Assembly: GCF_026626335.1 (NCBI RefSeq)
Contig: NZ_JAPNTZ010000006.1
Coordinates: 186,001-250,000 of the forward strand
Direction: 5' to 3'
Length of the DNA: 64,000 nt
Origin: Paractinoplanes pyxinae
GTDB lineage: Bacteria > Actinomycetota > Actinomycetes > Mycobacteriales > Micromonosporaceae
Shown here: positions 51,201-59,613 of the stretch, in pieces
Layout of the letters: each line of letters starts with the position of its first letter
Position numbering within the stretch: position 1 is the stretch's first letter
Position numbers and translations under genes: made by a program
Notes under the pieces: model-generated
The model's database searches: none
The model's input: the letters and a program-made list of their open reading frames with translations, nothing else
Told to the model about the DNA's origin: nothing

Positions 51201-51988
51201 CGGTCGGGCCGGCTCCACCGGAAGGTCATGAGGCACAGCACCAATCCGATCACACACCAGGCGCCCAGCACCAAGGCGACGCGGCCCAGCTCCCATTGCC
51301 CGGCCGCCTCGTTGACACGCATGCCGTCGGGCAGGAAGACGTGGCGGAAACCCTGAGCCATCCATTTGACCGGGAAGATCGCCGCGACGTTGATGAGCCA
51401 CGACGGCAGCTGGGTCACCGGGTAGATGAAGACGCCCGAGATGAACTGCAACGCCACCACCGGCACATTCAGAATGGCGCCGGCCGTGCGGGCATGCTTG
51501 ACGATCGCGCTGACCGCCATGCCCAGCAGCGAACAGGCGATAACGGAGAGCAGAAAGACCCAGAGGAAGGTCAGCCAGTGCGAGGCGTCCGGCAGCGACA
51601 TGCCGAAGACAAAGGCGCCGATCGCGATGAGAACAACCGCCTCGGCGACGCTGAGGGCCAGAACCAGAAAGAGCTTTCCCAGTACGTACGAGGTGGCGCT
51701 GACCGGGGTGCCGTGCAGCCTTTTCAGGGTGCCGTCCTCGCGGTCCATGGCCAGCCCGGCGCCCATCGTCACGAAGGCGGTGGTCAGAATCCCGTACGCG
51801 ATCATGCTGGCCGAGAAGACATGGCTGGCGCTGACGCCCGGTTCGTCGTACGAGTCCTGGAAGATCGTGCCGAACAGCAGCAGAAGCATGCCCGGGAAAG
51901 CGAACGTGAAGACCATGGCCGTGCGGTCCCGGAAGAACTGCAGCAGCTCCACGTGACCGCGGCTGACTCCGAGGGTGAGGGTGCTCAT
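51197..51988 (-). CDS. ABC-2 type permease
   Basis: The 263-residue protein has six membrane helices and the ABC-2 features FFRDRTAMVFTFAFPGMLLLLFG near the N-terminus and AMDREDGTLKRLHGTPVSATSYVLGK. A FISGVFIYPVTQLPSWL loop before the last helices is typical of drug/antibiotic exporters of the DrrB/YhgE type. It works with the ATPase encoded upstream; start and stop overlap both neighbours by four bases. Confidence 0.88.
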   Translation of the reverse strand: MSTLTLGVSRGHVELLQFFRDRTAMVFTFAFPGMLLLLFGTIFQDSYDEPGVSASHVFSASMIAYGILTTAFVTMGAGLAMDREDGTLKRLHGTPVSATSYVLGKLFLVLALSVAEAVVLIAIGAFVFGMSLPDASHWLTFLWVFLLSVIACSLLGMAVSAIVKHARTAGAILNVPVVALQFISGVFIYPVTQLPSWLINVAAIFPVKWMAQGFRHVFLPDGMRVNEAAGQWELGRVALVLGAWCVIGLVLCLMTFRWSRPDR

Positions 51989-52821
51989 CGGTGCGCTCCG
52001 ATCAGGGAGAGGTAGGTGTCCTCGAGGGTCGGCCGGGTGACGGTCAGCGTGCTCAGATCGGTGTCGGCCGCGACCAGCTTGCGGATCAGCGGCGTCGGGT
52101 CGGGCACCTGCTCGGTGCGCAGCACCCCGTCCTCGCGCCAGCTCACCTTGGCCCCGGCCGACGCGCGCCCGCCCAGCGCGGCCGGCGTGCCCTGGGCGAC
52201 GATCTGCCCGGCCGCCAGCACGGCCAGCCGGTCGGCCAGCGCCTCCGCCTCCTCCAGGTAGTGGGTGGTGAGCAGGATCGTGGTGCCCTCGGCGGCCAGC
52301 TCGCGGATCAGGTCCCAGAAAAGCCGGCGCGCCTCGGGGTCGAAGCCGGTGGTCGGCTCGTCCAGGAAGAGCAGTTCGGGGCGGCCGACGATGCCGAGCG
52401 CCACGTCCAGCCGCCGGCGCTGGCCGCCGGAAAGGGTGCGGATGCGGCTTTTCGCCTTGGGGGTGAGGCCGACCAGCTCGATCACCTCGGCCGGCGGCCG
52501 CGGGTCGGGGTAGAACCCGGCCAGGTGCCGGACCATCTCGATCACGGTCAGGTCGGCCGCGTCGTCGGCGTCCTGCAGCACGATGCCGAGCCGGGCCCGC
52601 CACTCCGAGCCGGCCGTGCCCGGGTCGGCCCCCAGCACCGACACCTCGCCGCCGTCGCGCCGACGGTGGCCCTCCAGGATCTCGGTGGTCGTGGTCTTGC
52701 CGGCGCCGTTCGGGCCCAGCAGCGCGAACACCTCGCCCCGGGCCACCTCGAGATCAATGCCGCGGACCACCTCGTGGCCCTTGTAGGCCTTGCGCAGGCC
52801 GCGCACCTCAATGGCTGTCAT
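51985..52821 (-). CDS. ABC-2 exporter ATPase (operon with sensor pair)
   Basis: The 278-residue ATPase has Walker A GPNGAGKTTTTE, the signature LSGGQRRRLDVALG, Walker B LLFLDEPTTGFDPEAR and His in LLTTHYLEEAEALADR, of the DrrA/CcmA type. The C-terminal 60 residues carry the usual DrrA-like extension. It is the first gene of a four-gene unit with permease, kinase and response regulator. CACGAT lies seven bases before the ATG on the minus strand. Confidence 0.9.
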   Translation of the reverse strand: MTAIEVRGLRKAYKGHEVVRGIDLEVARGEVFALLGPNGAGKTTTTEILEGHRRRDGGEVSVLGADPGTAGSEWRARLGIVLQDADDAADLTVIEMVRHLAGFYPDPRPPAEVIELVGLTPKAKSRIRTLSGGQRRRLDVALGIVGRPELLFLDEPTTGFDPEARRLFWDLIRELAAEGTTILLTTHYLEEAEALADRLAVLAAGQIVAQGTPAALGGRASAGAKVSWREDGVLRTEQVPDPTPLIRKLVAADTDLSTLTVTRPTLEDTYLSLIGAHR

Positions 52822-52880
52822 GCCCTAGATCGTGCTGGGCGGCGGGGGTCCGGCGGGACGACCGGGCGGTCGTCAGCGGT

Positions 52881-52900
52881 TGTCCACCGATCGGTGGACA
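52881..52900. promoter_or_regulatory. 20-bp perfect palindrome upstream of the exporter/two-component operon
   Basis: TGTCCACCGATCGGTGGACA is a spacer-free perfect dyad centred 70 bases before the ATPase start and 12 bases after the stop of the upstream ABC-2 permease. Neither strand has a T-run directly after it on the relevant side, so an operator or activator site is more likely than a terminator. Confidence 0.55.
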
Positions 52901-52911
52901 GTCACCCTTTT

Positions 52912-53670
52912 CTATTCCCAGCGGAACTTGCGGGCGGCTGCGGTCACAAAGACGACCGCCCAGGTGGCGAGGCTGAGCCAGATCGCGGTGGGGACACTCC
53001 CGCCGTACGACAAGGTCTGTCGCAAAGCCTCGGCATGGGCGGCCAGGGGAAGCACGAACCAGCCGAAAGTGCCCAGGTCAGGGGCGGCGAACATGATGCC
53101 GCCGGCGGCCAGCATCAACACGTAGATCAGCGTGGCCGCGCCCGTGGTCGCCTCGGGCCGCAGCAGGCTGGCCATAAGAAGAGCCAGTCCTGAGTACGCG
53201 GCGGTGGCGAGCACGGTGACGCCGAGCGCGGGCAGGATCGCCTCGAAATGCGGCCGCCACCCGACGGCCAGACCGACGCCGGCCAGCACGATCAGCTGCA
53301 GCACAATCAGGCCCAGCACGGCCGCCGTCTTCGCGAAGAGCAGGCCGGGCCGGGTGAGCGGGGAGGCGCCCAGTCGCTTGAGGACGCCGTAGCTGCGCTC
53401 GTAACCGGTGGTGATGGCCTGGCCGGTGAACGCCGTCGACATCACCGTCAGTGCCAGCACGCCGGGCACGACGAAGGCCAGGCGGTCGTCGCCGGGGACG
53501 TTGGTGACCTCGGTCAGACCCGCGCCGAGCAGGACCAACAGGGGTACGCCCATGGCCAGCACGACGGCCTCGCCGCGGCGCGCGGTCAGCGTGAGTTCCA
53601 TCCGGATCTGGCTGGCCACCACGCTGCGCATCGGGGCGCGGCCGGGGGCGGGAGCGAAGACGCCGCTCAT
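52912..53670 (-). CDS. ABC-2 type permease (second exporter)
   Basis: The 252-residue permease has six helices and VVASQIRMELTLTARRGEAVVLAMGVPLLVLL at the start. A conserved GYERSYGVLKRLGASPLTRPGLLFAK cytoplasmic helix and a GGIMFAAPDLGTFGWFVLPLAAHAEALRQTL segment follow. It pairs with the ATPase encoded upstream (ATGA overlap). The substrate is unknown; drug or lipid export is usual. Confidence 0.87.
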   Translation of the reverse strand: MSGVFAPAPGRAPMRSVVASQIRMELTLTARRGEAVVLAMGVPLLVLLGAGLTEVTNVPGDDRLAFVVPGVLALTVMSTAFTGQAITTGYERSYGVLKRLGASPLTRPGLLFAKTAAVLGLIVLQLIVLAGVGLAVGWRPHFEAILPALGVTVLATAAYSGLALLMASLLRPEATTGAATLIYVLMLAAGGIMFAAPDLGTFGWFVLPLAAHAEALRQTLSYGGSVPTAIWLSLATWAVVFVTAAARKFRWE

Positions 53671-54584
53671 CTCGACACCTTGCTCTTCTCTCCGGTGGTC
53701 AGTGCCAGATAAACGTCCTCGAGCGTGCGCCGGCGGGTGTTCACGGCGGTGACCTGTGCATCCTTGGCGGCGAACCAGCCCAGCACGTCCGAGATGACCG
53801 CCGCGTCGAGGGCGCCGGCGATCGCGTACTCGCCCGGGGTCGGCTCGGTGACCTTGAGGTCGGCCAGCCGGCCGTCGGGCACCAGGCCCGGGTCGGCGCG
53901 CACCTCGAGCAGGTCGATGCCGGCGGCGGCGGTCAGCTCGGCCGGGGAGCCGGTGGCGGCGACCACGCCCGAACGCATGATGACCACCTCGTCGGCCAGG
54001 CGCTCGGCCTCGTCGAGCAGATGCGTCGTCAGCAGGACCGATACGCCGTCCGCGCGCAGCTCCTCGATCAACCGCCAGGTGGTGTGGCGGGCCTCGGTGT
54101 CCATGCCCGCCGTCGGCTCGTCCAGGAACACCAGCTCAGGGCGGCCGACCAGGGCCACAGCCAGGGACAGGCGTTGCTGCTCGCCGCCGGACAGCCGGCG
54201 CCATCGCGTACGTTCGAATTTGCGCAGCCCCAGGCGGTCGAGCAGCATGTCGACGTCGAGCGGGGTGGCCGCGAAGCTGGCGAACAGGCGCAGGATCTCG
54301 CCCGCCGTCGCCCATGGGTAGACGCCGCCCGACTGCAGCATGATGCCCAGGCGCGGCATCAACGCGTCGTGATCGTCCATCGGGTCGAGGCCCAGCACCC
54401 GGGCCGTGCCGCCGTCGGCCCGCCGGAAGCCCTCACACACCTGCAACAGGCTCGTCTTGCCGGCGCCGTTGTGCCCGAGCAGGGAAAGCACCCGGCCCCG
54501 GGGGACGGTCAGTGACACACCGTCGACGGCCGTCGTGTCGCCGTAGCGCACGACCACGTCCCGTACCTCGACCGCGTCTGTCAC
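53667..54584 (-). CDS. ABC-2 exporter ATPase (second exporter)
   Basis: The ATPase has Walker A GHNGAGKTSLLQ, the signature LSGGEQQRLSLAVAL, Walker B LVFLDEPTAGMDTEAR and the switch His in LLTTHLLDEAERLADE. A DrrA-like C-terminal extension follows. I prefer GTG 54584, which has TAAAGT eight bases upstream; TTG 54590 would add two residues. It is divergent from rnhA and forms a two-gene unit with the permease. It may share a regulator with the neighbouring exporter operon downstream. Confidence 0.88.
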   Translation of the reverse strand: MTDAVEVRDVVVRYGDTTAVDGVSLTVPRGRVLSLLGHNGAGKTSLLQVCEGFRRADGGTARVLGLDPMDDHDALMPRLGIMLQSGGVYPWATAGEILRLFASFAATPLDVDMLLDRLGLRKFERTRWRRLSGGEQQRLSLAVALVGRPELVFLDEPTAGMDTEARHTTWRLIEELRADGVSVLLTTHLLDEAERLADEVVIMRSGVVAATGSPAELTAAAGIDLLEVRADPGLVPDGRLADLKVTEPTPGEYAIAGALDAAVISDVLGWFAAKDAQVTAVNTRRRTLEDVYLALTTGEKSKVSR

Positions 54585-54641
54585 GGTCAACTACTTTACG
54601 TGCCGCCGGTCGGTGCCCGGTCGTGGGCGGGGCGGCCCGGT

Positions 54642-54647
54642 TAGGGT
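54642..54647 (+). promoter_or_regulatory. -10 box of rnhA, leaderless
   Basis: TAGGGT stands six bases before the ATG at 54654; identical in box and spacing to those at 12188 (minus) and 56640. Confidence 0.6.
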
Positions 54648-54653
54648 GCTCAC

Positions 54654-55121
54654 ATGACCGTGGTGGAGATCTACACCGACGGGGCCTGCGTACCCAACCC
54701 CGGCCCCGGCGGCTGGGGGGCCGTGCTGCGCTACGGCGCCAAAGAGAAGGACCTGTTCGGGGGCACCGCGGCATCGACGACCAACAACCGGATGGAGCTG
54801 ATGGCGCCGATCCGGGCCCTCGAGACGCTCAACCGGGCGCCGCTCACGGTCAAGCTCTACACCGACAGCATTTACGTACGCGACGGCATCACCAAATGGC
54901 TGCCGCGCTGGTCGGCCAACGGGTGGCAGACGTCGGCCAAGCAGCCGGTCAAGAACGTGGATCTGTGGCAGCGCCTCGACGCGGCCGTTCGCCGGCACGA
55001 CGTGCAGTGGCACTGGGTGAAGGGGCACGCCGGACACCCCGAGAACGAGCGGGCCGACCGGCTGGCGGCGCGCGGGCTGCAGGCGGCGGTCGAGGCGGGC
55101 GAGGTCGTCGGCGGGGCGTGA
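54654..55121 (+). CDS. rnhA: Ribonuclease HI
   Basis: The 155-residue enzyme has [23 protein letters not shown] (first catalytic Asp), [14 protein letters not shown] (Glu), [14 protein letters not shown] (Asp) and a final [20 protein letters not shown] (His and the last Asp). It carries all four carboxylates plus the basic protrusion [24 protein letters not shown]. It degrades RNA in RNA-DNA hybrids. Confidence 0.95.
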   Translation: MTVVEIYTDGACVPNPGPGGWGAVLRYGAKEKDLFGGTAASTTNNRMELMAPIRALETLNRAPLTVKLYTDSIYVRDGITKWLPRWSANGWQTSAKQPVKNVDLWQRLDAAVRRHDVQWHWVKGHAGHPENERADRLAARGLQAAVEAGEVVGGA

Positions 55122-55150
55122 GGCCGGCTCTTCCCGGTCCTTTATCTTTT

Positions 55151-55171
55151 CGCCGGCCATTGCGGCCGGCG
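55151..55171. repeat. Hairpin after rnhA
   Basis: CGCCGGCC and GGCCGGCG are separated by ATTGC, 30 bases after the rnhA stop. No T-run follows on the plus strand; the T-rich TTTATCTTTT lies before it. Confidence 0.35.
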
Positions 55172-55238
55172 GTCATACGATCGGGGTACGTCAAACGGGC
55201 CATAGCTCTCGGTCTATTCACTTCGGAAGAATTGCAGC

Positions 55239-56642
55239 ATGACCGCGCCCGGCGACCTCGTGCTGATCATCCTTCTGGTGGCCCTTTTTGTCGCCTCTTG
55301 CGGGTACGCGGCAGGCCGCATCCACCAGCGCCGGCAGCTGAAGCAGGACCGCGAGGCGGCCTACCGCGACGGGTACGAGACGGCCTCGAGCAGGGTGTTC
55401 AGCCTAGCTGCGCGGATCGCTTCACCGCGGCGCACGGTCCGGGGCGCCGCCGCCGTGCGATCGGGTTCGCCGGCCGCCGCATCCTCTTCCCGTGGGTCCA
55501 CGGCTTCGACCGGCGGCGCTGCGGCTCCGTCCGGTGGGGCTGCGGTCTCGTCCGGTTTGTCGGCGTCCGCGTCGTCGCCCAGCGTGCCGGCCTCGCCATC
55601 GCCATCGCCTGGCCTTGCGACGTCGCTCGCGGCGCCCGCGGCTTCCGGTCCCGACACCGACAAGTCCTCCGCTGCAGGGCCGGTCGCCGGGCTCGCATCT
55701 CCTGCCAAAGCGGACGGTCCGCCATTCGCCGTCGGCGACCCGTCACCCACCGTGAACGAGCAACGCACTTACTTCGGCGACCCGGGCCGCGCGATCCGGC
55801 ACCAGGGCGTCGCCGCGCCGGAGCCCTTCATCCCCCGCCGCCGCCAACCGAGCCCGAACGCCGCCGAGAACGAGGCCGAGCAGGCCGGCTCGTTCGGCTT
55901 CCCGGCCCCGCCGCCGCCCCCGCCTCACACCGTGGCAGAGCCGGCCGCCGTCGGCGGCGTGCACTTCCAGCCTTTCCGCGACCCCCGCCCGGCCGACGGC
56001 TCAGCCCCCATGCTCGGTCGCCGCCACAGCGCCCCCGCCCAAGCGGCCGGCCACCACGACGACGCGCCCAGTCACGCCGACGCCACCGCGGCCGGCCGCG
56101 CGAGCAGCGGCTTCGAGGTCGCCCACCGGGACGCCGCCAAGGACGGCCGCGACGCCGCCCCAGCCGGTCGCCGAGACACCCCGGGAGCCCGTCGCGGGGC
56201 CGACATCGACAAGACCGGTCACCGCGACACCGGGGCTTCCGTATCCGGCCCCAAGGGCGACGCCTCCACCGCCAGTCACCAGTCCCGCGACTCCAGGATT
56301 GAACATCCGGGCGAAGCCTCAGGGATCGGTCACCGGGCCGACGCCTCTCGAGCCGGCCACCGGGCTGATGTCTCTCGTCCCGGTCACCGCGCTGACACCT
56401 CCCAAGCCGATCACCAGGACGACGCCGTCAAGGCCGATCACCCGGACTCTTCCGCCTCCTCGAGCGGCAAGCACACGGTGCCCGACGAGCTGGTGCGGGC
56501 CGCCACCTACCGCCTGCCACCCGACCGAGTCTTCCGCGCGAAGGTCCCCAACAGCACGCCGCTGCCCGAGCAGACGACCACCCACTTGTCGCTCCCCAAG
56601 CCCCGCCGCCGCACGGACGATAATGTCGTACCCCCGCCGTAG
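55239..56642 (+). CDS. Membrane-anchored repetitive low-complexity protein
   Basis: The 467-residue product begins with one membrane helix (residues about 6-26, LVLIILLVALFVASCGYAAG) and a basic helical segment. Long Ala/Ser/Pro/Gly-rich sequence follows, then a His/Asp/Arg-rich region with about five imperfect ten-residue repeats (GHRADASRA, GHRADVSRP, GHRADTSQA, DHQDDAVKA). The last 45 residues (VPDELVRAATYRLPPDRVFRAKVP...) look folded or conserved. No family recognised. Another open frame overlaps on the same strand, but only this one has a plausible start and membrane helix. Confidence 0.55.
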   Translation: MTAPGDLVLIILLVALFVASCGYAAGRIHQRRQLKQDREAAYRDGYETASSRVFSLAARIASPRRTVRGAAAVRSGSPAAASSSRGSTASTGGAAAPSGGAAVSSGLSASASSPSVPASPSPSPGLATSLAAPAASGPDTDKSSAAGPVAGLASPAKADGPPFAVGDPSPTVNEQRTYFGDPGRAIRHQGVAAPEPFIPRRRQPSPNAAENEAEQAGSFGFPAPPPPPPHTVAEPAAVGGVHFQPFRDPRPADGSAPMLGRRHSAPAQAAGHHDDAPSHADATAAGRASSGFEVAHRDAAKDGRDAAPAGRRDTPGARRGADIDKTGHRDTGASVSGPKGDASTASHQSRDSRIEHPGEASGIGHRADASRAGHRADVSRPGHRADTSQADHQDDAVKADHPDSSASSSGKHTVPDELVRAATYRLPPDRVFRAKVPNSTPLPEQTTTHLSLPKPRRRTDDNVVPPP

Positions 56643-56645
56643 GGT
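56640..56645 (+). promoter_or_regulatory. -10 box of the YjbR gene, leaderless
   Basis: TAGGGT overlaps the TAG stop of the previous gene and stands six bases before the ATG at 56652. Confidence 0.55.
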
Positions 56646-56651
56646 CGTCGC

Positions 56652-56999
56652 ATGGTCACCGTCGATGACGTCCGGCGGGTGGTCCGCGACCTCCCGCGCA
56701 GCTCAGAGCACCTGATAGCCGACCGCGTGAAGTTCCGCGTGGGCGCCATCGTCTACGTTGCCTTCTCCCGCGACGAGACGATCATGGGCTTCGGCTACCC
56801 CAAAGAAGAACGAGACGCCCTGATCGCCTCCGATCCCGCCACGTTCCATCTCCCCCGCCAGTCCGACCTGCGCTTCAACTGGGTCCAGGCCCACATGTCC
56901 CAGCTGGACGAAGACCAAATGACCGACCTGGTCCTCGACGCCTGGCGCATGGTCGTCCCCAAGAAGGTCTGGTCCGCCCACCTACACCTACCAACCTGA
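56652..56999 (+). CDS. MmcQ/YjbR family protein
   Basis: The 115-residue protein has the CyaY-like fold signature of the family: VTVDDVRRVVRDLPRSSEHL, KFRVGAIVYVAFSRDETIMGFGYPKEERDALIASDP and WVQAHMSQLDEDQMTDLVLDAWRMVVPKKV. Members are called DNA-binding proteins, but the role is poorly known. Confidence 0.82.
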   Translation: MVTVDDVRRVVRDLPRSSEHLIADRVKFRVGAIVYVAFSRDETIMGFGYPKEERDALIASDPATFHLPRQSDLRFNWVQAHMSQLDEDQMTDLVLDAWRMVVPKKVWSAHLHLPT

Positions 57000-57001
57000 C
57001 C

Positions 57002-57026
57002 CCCACCTCCCACCTCCCACCTCCCG
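57002..57026. repeat. Short tandem repeat CCCACCT
   Basis: About three and a half copies of CCCACCT lie in the 102-bp gap between convergent genes. It looks like a slippage microsatellite. Confidence 0.7.
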
Positions 57027-57101
57027 GCGACGCAACCCCACCAACACCGACAGCGAGCCACCCCACCCGGCAGACGGGGCTTCGGGAGTCCGACAGGCCG
57101 G

Positions 57102-57959
57102 CTAGTCGCGTAGGCGGGCGACGATCTCGGCCGGCGTCAAGTCGCGGTCGGCCTCGGGATTGGCGTCGGCCAGCTGGGTGCGGGCGACGCCGGCGTAGAC
57201 GTCGGCGACGGCGTTGAACAGGTCCGGTGTCAGGCCGGCCGACTGCTGCGTTGCGGCGACCTCGCGCATCTCGTCGACGAAGCGGCTCGCCTTGGTGGCT
57301 GAGCGCGCCACCCCGGCGCTGTCGGCGAGGCCGTTGCGGTCGAGGTCGGCGAGCACCGCGTCGAGCACTCCGTGCGCGCCCGCCGTCCGCATGGCCTGGG
57401 TGACCAGCGCGGTCAACCCCTTGTAGACGCTGCCCGTGCACATCTTCAGCGCGCTGGCCGCACCGACCTGATCGCCCAGCACGACGGGCTCAACCTTGCC
57501 GCCCCACGGCAGCCCGGCCACCGCCGCCGCGTCCACGCCGGACAGATAAAGCCGCGCCCCGGGCCGAACCGTGGGCGGCGGCCCCGAGATCGACCCGTCG
57601 ACGACCCTCGCCCCGGCCAGCGTCTCGGCCACCCGAGCCATAGTCCCCGGCGACACGGCGTTGAGATCCGCCACGACCAGATCACTGCGCCCGCCCAGGA
57701 CCGCGGCGATAGCCTGCGCTGTCTCCACAGCCGCGCCGGGCGGCGTCACCGACAGCACAACGTCCGCCACCGCCACCACATCACCGAGCGCCGGCAACAC
57801 TTCCAGCCCCGCCTCGGCCGCCAGCCGCCCGGTCCGCTCCGAACGCCCCTCCAGGGTCGTGACCACCCGAGCCCCACCCTCGAGCAGGGCAACCCCCAGC
57901 CCCGACCCCATGAACCCGGCACTAACCAGCCCCACAGTCAGCACAGCAACGCTCCCCAT
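57102..57959 (-). CDS. NAD(P)-dependent oxidoreductase, 6PGDH/DUF1932-like
   Basis: The 285-residue protein has an N-terminal Rossmann fold (VGLVSAGFMGSGLGVALLEGGARVV) and VVLSVTPPGAAVETAQAI. The active-site region VVDGSISGPPPTVRPGARLYLSG follows. A helical C-terminal domain has ALKMCTGSVYKGLTALVTQAM, in which Lys is the probable catalytic residue. It resembles beta-hydroxyacid dehydrogenases with the DUF1932 C-terminus. The substrate is unknown. Confidence 0.8.
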   Translation of the reverse strand: MGSVAVLTVGLVSAGFMGSGLGVALLEGGARVVTTLEGRSERTGRLAAEAGLEVLPALGDVVAVADVVLSVTPPGAAVETAQAIAAVLGGRSDLVVADLNAVSPGTMARVAETLAGARVVDGSISGPPPTVRPGARLYLSGVDAAAVAGLPWGGKVEPVVLGDQVGAASALKMCTGSVYKGLTALVTQAMRTAGAHGVLDAVLADLDRNGLADSAGVARSATKASRFVDEMREVAATQQSAGLTPDLFNAVADVYAGVARTQLADANPEADRDLTPAEIVARLRD

Positions 57960-58596
57960 CCGCCCACCCCACCGACACCCTCAACCGAGCCACATCCTCC
58001 GCCTCCCACCGCCGCGACGCCCGCCACCGCACGGAAGCAGTCCCCATCGCATCTCCCTCACCCCGCGCCCGCTCATCCCTGCGCACCGAACATCCACCGA
58101 ATCGCGCCCTCAGCCACCGCTGCGCCCGCCACACCTCGCCCACCACGAGACCGCTCACCGGCACTCGACCGCCCGATCTGCGCGCCGACACCCCGCGGTC
58201 GAGATCCCCATCTCCCCGAGCACGAACGGTCGTCGAGCCTCGACGCCTCCATCTGCCATTGCACCGACGCACCTCAGCCGACACGCAACCGCTCCCACCA
58301 CGCCCCGCGCTCGACGGCCCGACTTTGCGCCGCCCCATCCCGGCGGAACGCACGCCGATCGAAGCCTGCCTTGCCGTTACGCCCACATATCCGCCCCCCG
58401 CTGAGACACAACCGCTCGTATTTAGCCCCGCGCTCGACTGCCCGGGCTCCGCGCAGCCCGGCCGTCGCGTGGCTCGCGGGGAGACATTTGGGTGGATGGA
58501 TTGATGTTGAGGCATAACTAGGGTGTGGGCTGGGAGTCGTAGACGGGGACCGATGTCATACTTGGCTGTCTTGCCGCTGAGAGTGCTCGGAGCGTT
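57960..58596. other. Gene-free stretch of 637 bp
   Basis: No plus- or minus-strand frame here has a convincing start, domain or codon usage. The open frames on both strands are Arg/Pro/Ser-rich shadows. It holds degenerate tandem repeats (58141-58480). Near its right end are candidate promoter elements for the LacI gene (for example CATACT at 58556-58561, and GGAG just before the start). Confidence 0.6.
58141..58480. repeat. Degenerate tandem repeats, about 125-145 bp period
   Basis: Three copies share an ACCGCTC anchor (58150, 58288, 58411) followed by a CTCGACnGCCCG block (58164, 58310, 58433) and then a TnnGCGC-type end. The pre-anchor segment GACACGCAACCGCTC / GACACAACCGCTC is shared by copies 2 and 3. 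A weaker fourth copy may begin near 58060. No protein-level repeat is evident. Confidence 0.5.
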
Positions 58597-59613
58597 ATGC
58601 CCGCCGACGATGTGACCGTTCGCCGGCCCACGTTGACTCAGGTGGCCGCTCTGGCCGGGGTCAGCCTGAAGACGGCGTCGCGGGCGCTCAACCAGGAACC
58701 CAACGTGGCGCCCTCGACCGGGCGGCGGGTTCGGGATGCGGCCGACCTTCTCGGCTACCGGCTCAACGGGATCGCCCGGGAACTGCGGCGGGGGGCCACC
58801 TCGGCATTGGTCGGGCTGGTCAGCGGGGATCTGACCAATCCCTTCTACTCCGCTGTGGCCAGTGGCATCGAGCGGGAACTGCGGCAGCACGGGCTTCTGC
58901 TGATCACCGCCAACAACGACGAGGACGCCATGCTGGAGCGCAGCCTCGTCGACGCCTTTCTCGAGCGGCGCGTACGCGCGTTGCTGGTCATTCCCAGCGC
59001 CGACGATCACGAGTATCTGGCTGTCGAGGGCAATCACGGCGTGCCGTTCGTCTTCCTGGATCGGCCGCCGGACGGGCTGGCCGCCGACGCCGTTCTGATC
59101 GACAACGTGGGCGGGGCCCGGTCGGCGGGCGAGCACCTGCTGGCGGCTGGGCACCGACGTGTTGCTCTGGTGGCCGATCTCGTACGCATGGCGCCTCAGC
59201 GCGGCCGGATCGACGGGTTCGTGGGGGCGATGCGGGCGGCCGGGAACGACGGGTGGGAGCCCTACATCCGGACTGACGTGCACGACGTACGGCATGCCGA
59301 ACGTACGGTCCGCGAATTGCTCGCCCTCGACCCGGCGCCGACGGCGATCTTCACGACCAACAACCGGCTCACCACGGGGGCGCTGCGGGCGATGCGCGGC
59401 CTGGCCGAACCGCCGGCCCTGGTCGGTTTTGACGACTTCGACCTGGCCGACGTGCTCGGCACGACCGTCGTCGCTCACGACATGACCGCTCTCGGGCGGG
59501 AGGCGGCGCGGCTGGCCTACGAGCGGATCAGCGGGCATTCCGGCCCCGCCCGGACCATCGTGATTTCTACATCTATCATTGCCCGCGGTTCCGGCGAGCG
59601 CCCTCCGCGCTGA
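58597..59613 (+). CDS. LacI family transcriptional regulator
   Basis: The 338-residue protein has an N-terminal LacI helix-turn-helix with hinge (PTLTQVAALAGVSLKTASRALNQEPNVAPSTGRRVRDAADLLGYRLN) and a periplasmic-binding-protein-like sugar domain (SALVGLVSGDLTNPFYSAVASGIERELRQ...). Later come AGHRRVALVADL, PTAIFTTNNRLTTGALRAM and LVGFDDFDLADVLGTTVV. It almost certainly represses the sugar importer genes that follow, with a TGACAAC-type operator at 59830. Confidence 0.92.
   Translation: MPADDVTVRRPTLTQVAALAGVSLKTASRALNQEPNVAPSTGRRVRDAADLLGYRLNGIARELRRGATSALVGLVSGDLTNPFYSAVASGIERELRQHGLLLITANNDEDAMLERSLVDAFLERRVRALLVIPSADDHEYLAVEGNHGVPFVFLDRPPDGLAADAVLIDNVGGARSAGEHLLAAGHRRVALVADLVRMAPQRGRIDGFVGAMRAAGNDGWEPYIRTDVHDVRHAERTVRELLALDPAPTAIFTTNNRLTTGALRAMRGLAEPPALVGFDDFDLADVLGTTVVAHDMTALGREAARLAYERISGHSGPARTIVISTSIIARGSGERPPR

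Noticed and set aside
54512-56302. Plus-strand open frame of 596 codons overlapping rnhA and the repetitive protein gene
   Set aside because: It overlaps rnhA, which is certain, and gives Arg/Pro-rich sequence. The alternative frame has a membrane helix and a proper start.
57922-59538. Minus-strand open frame across the gene-free stretch and opposite the LacI gene
   Set aside because: Its right half is antisense to a certain regulator gene, and its left half is Arg/Gly/Ser-rich without a start supported by an RBS or promoter.
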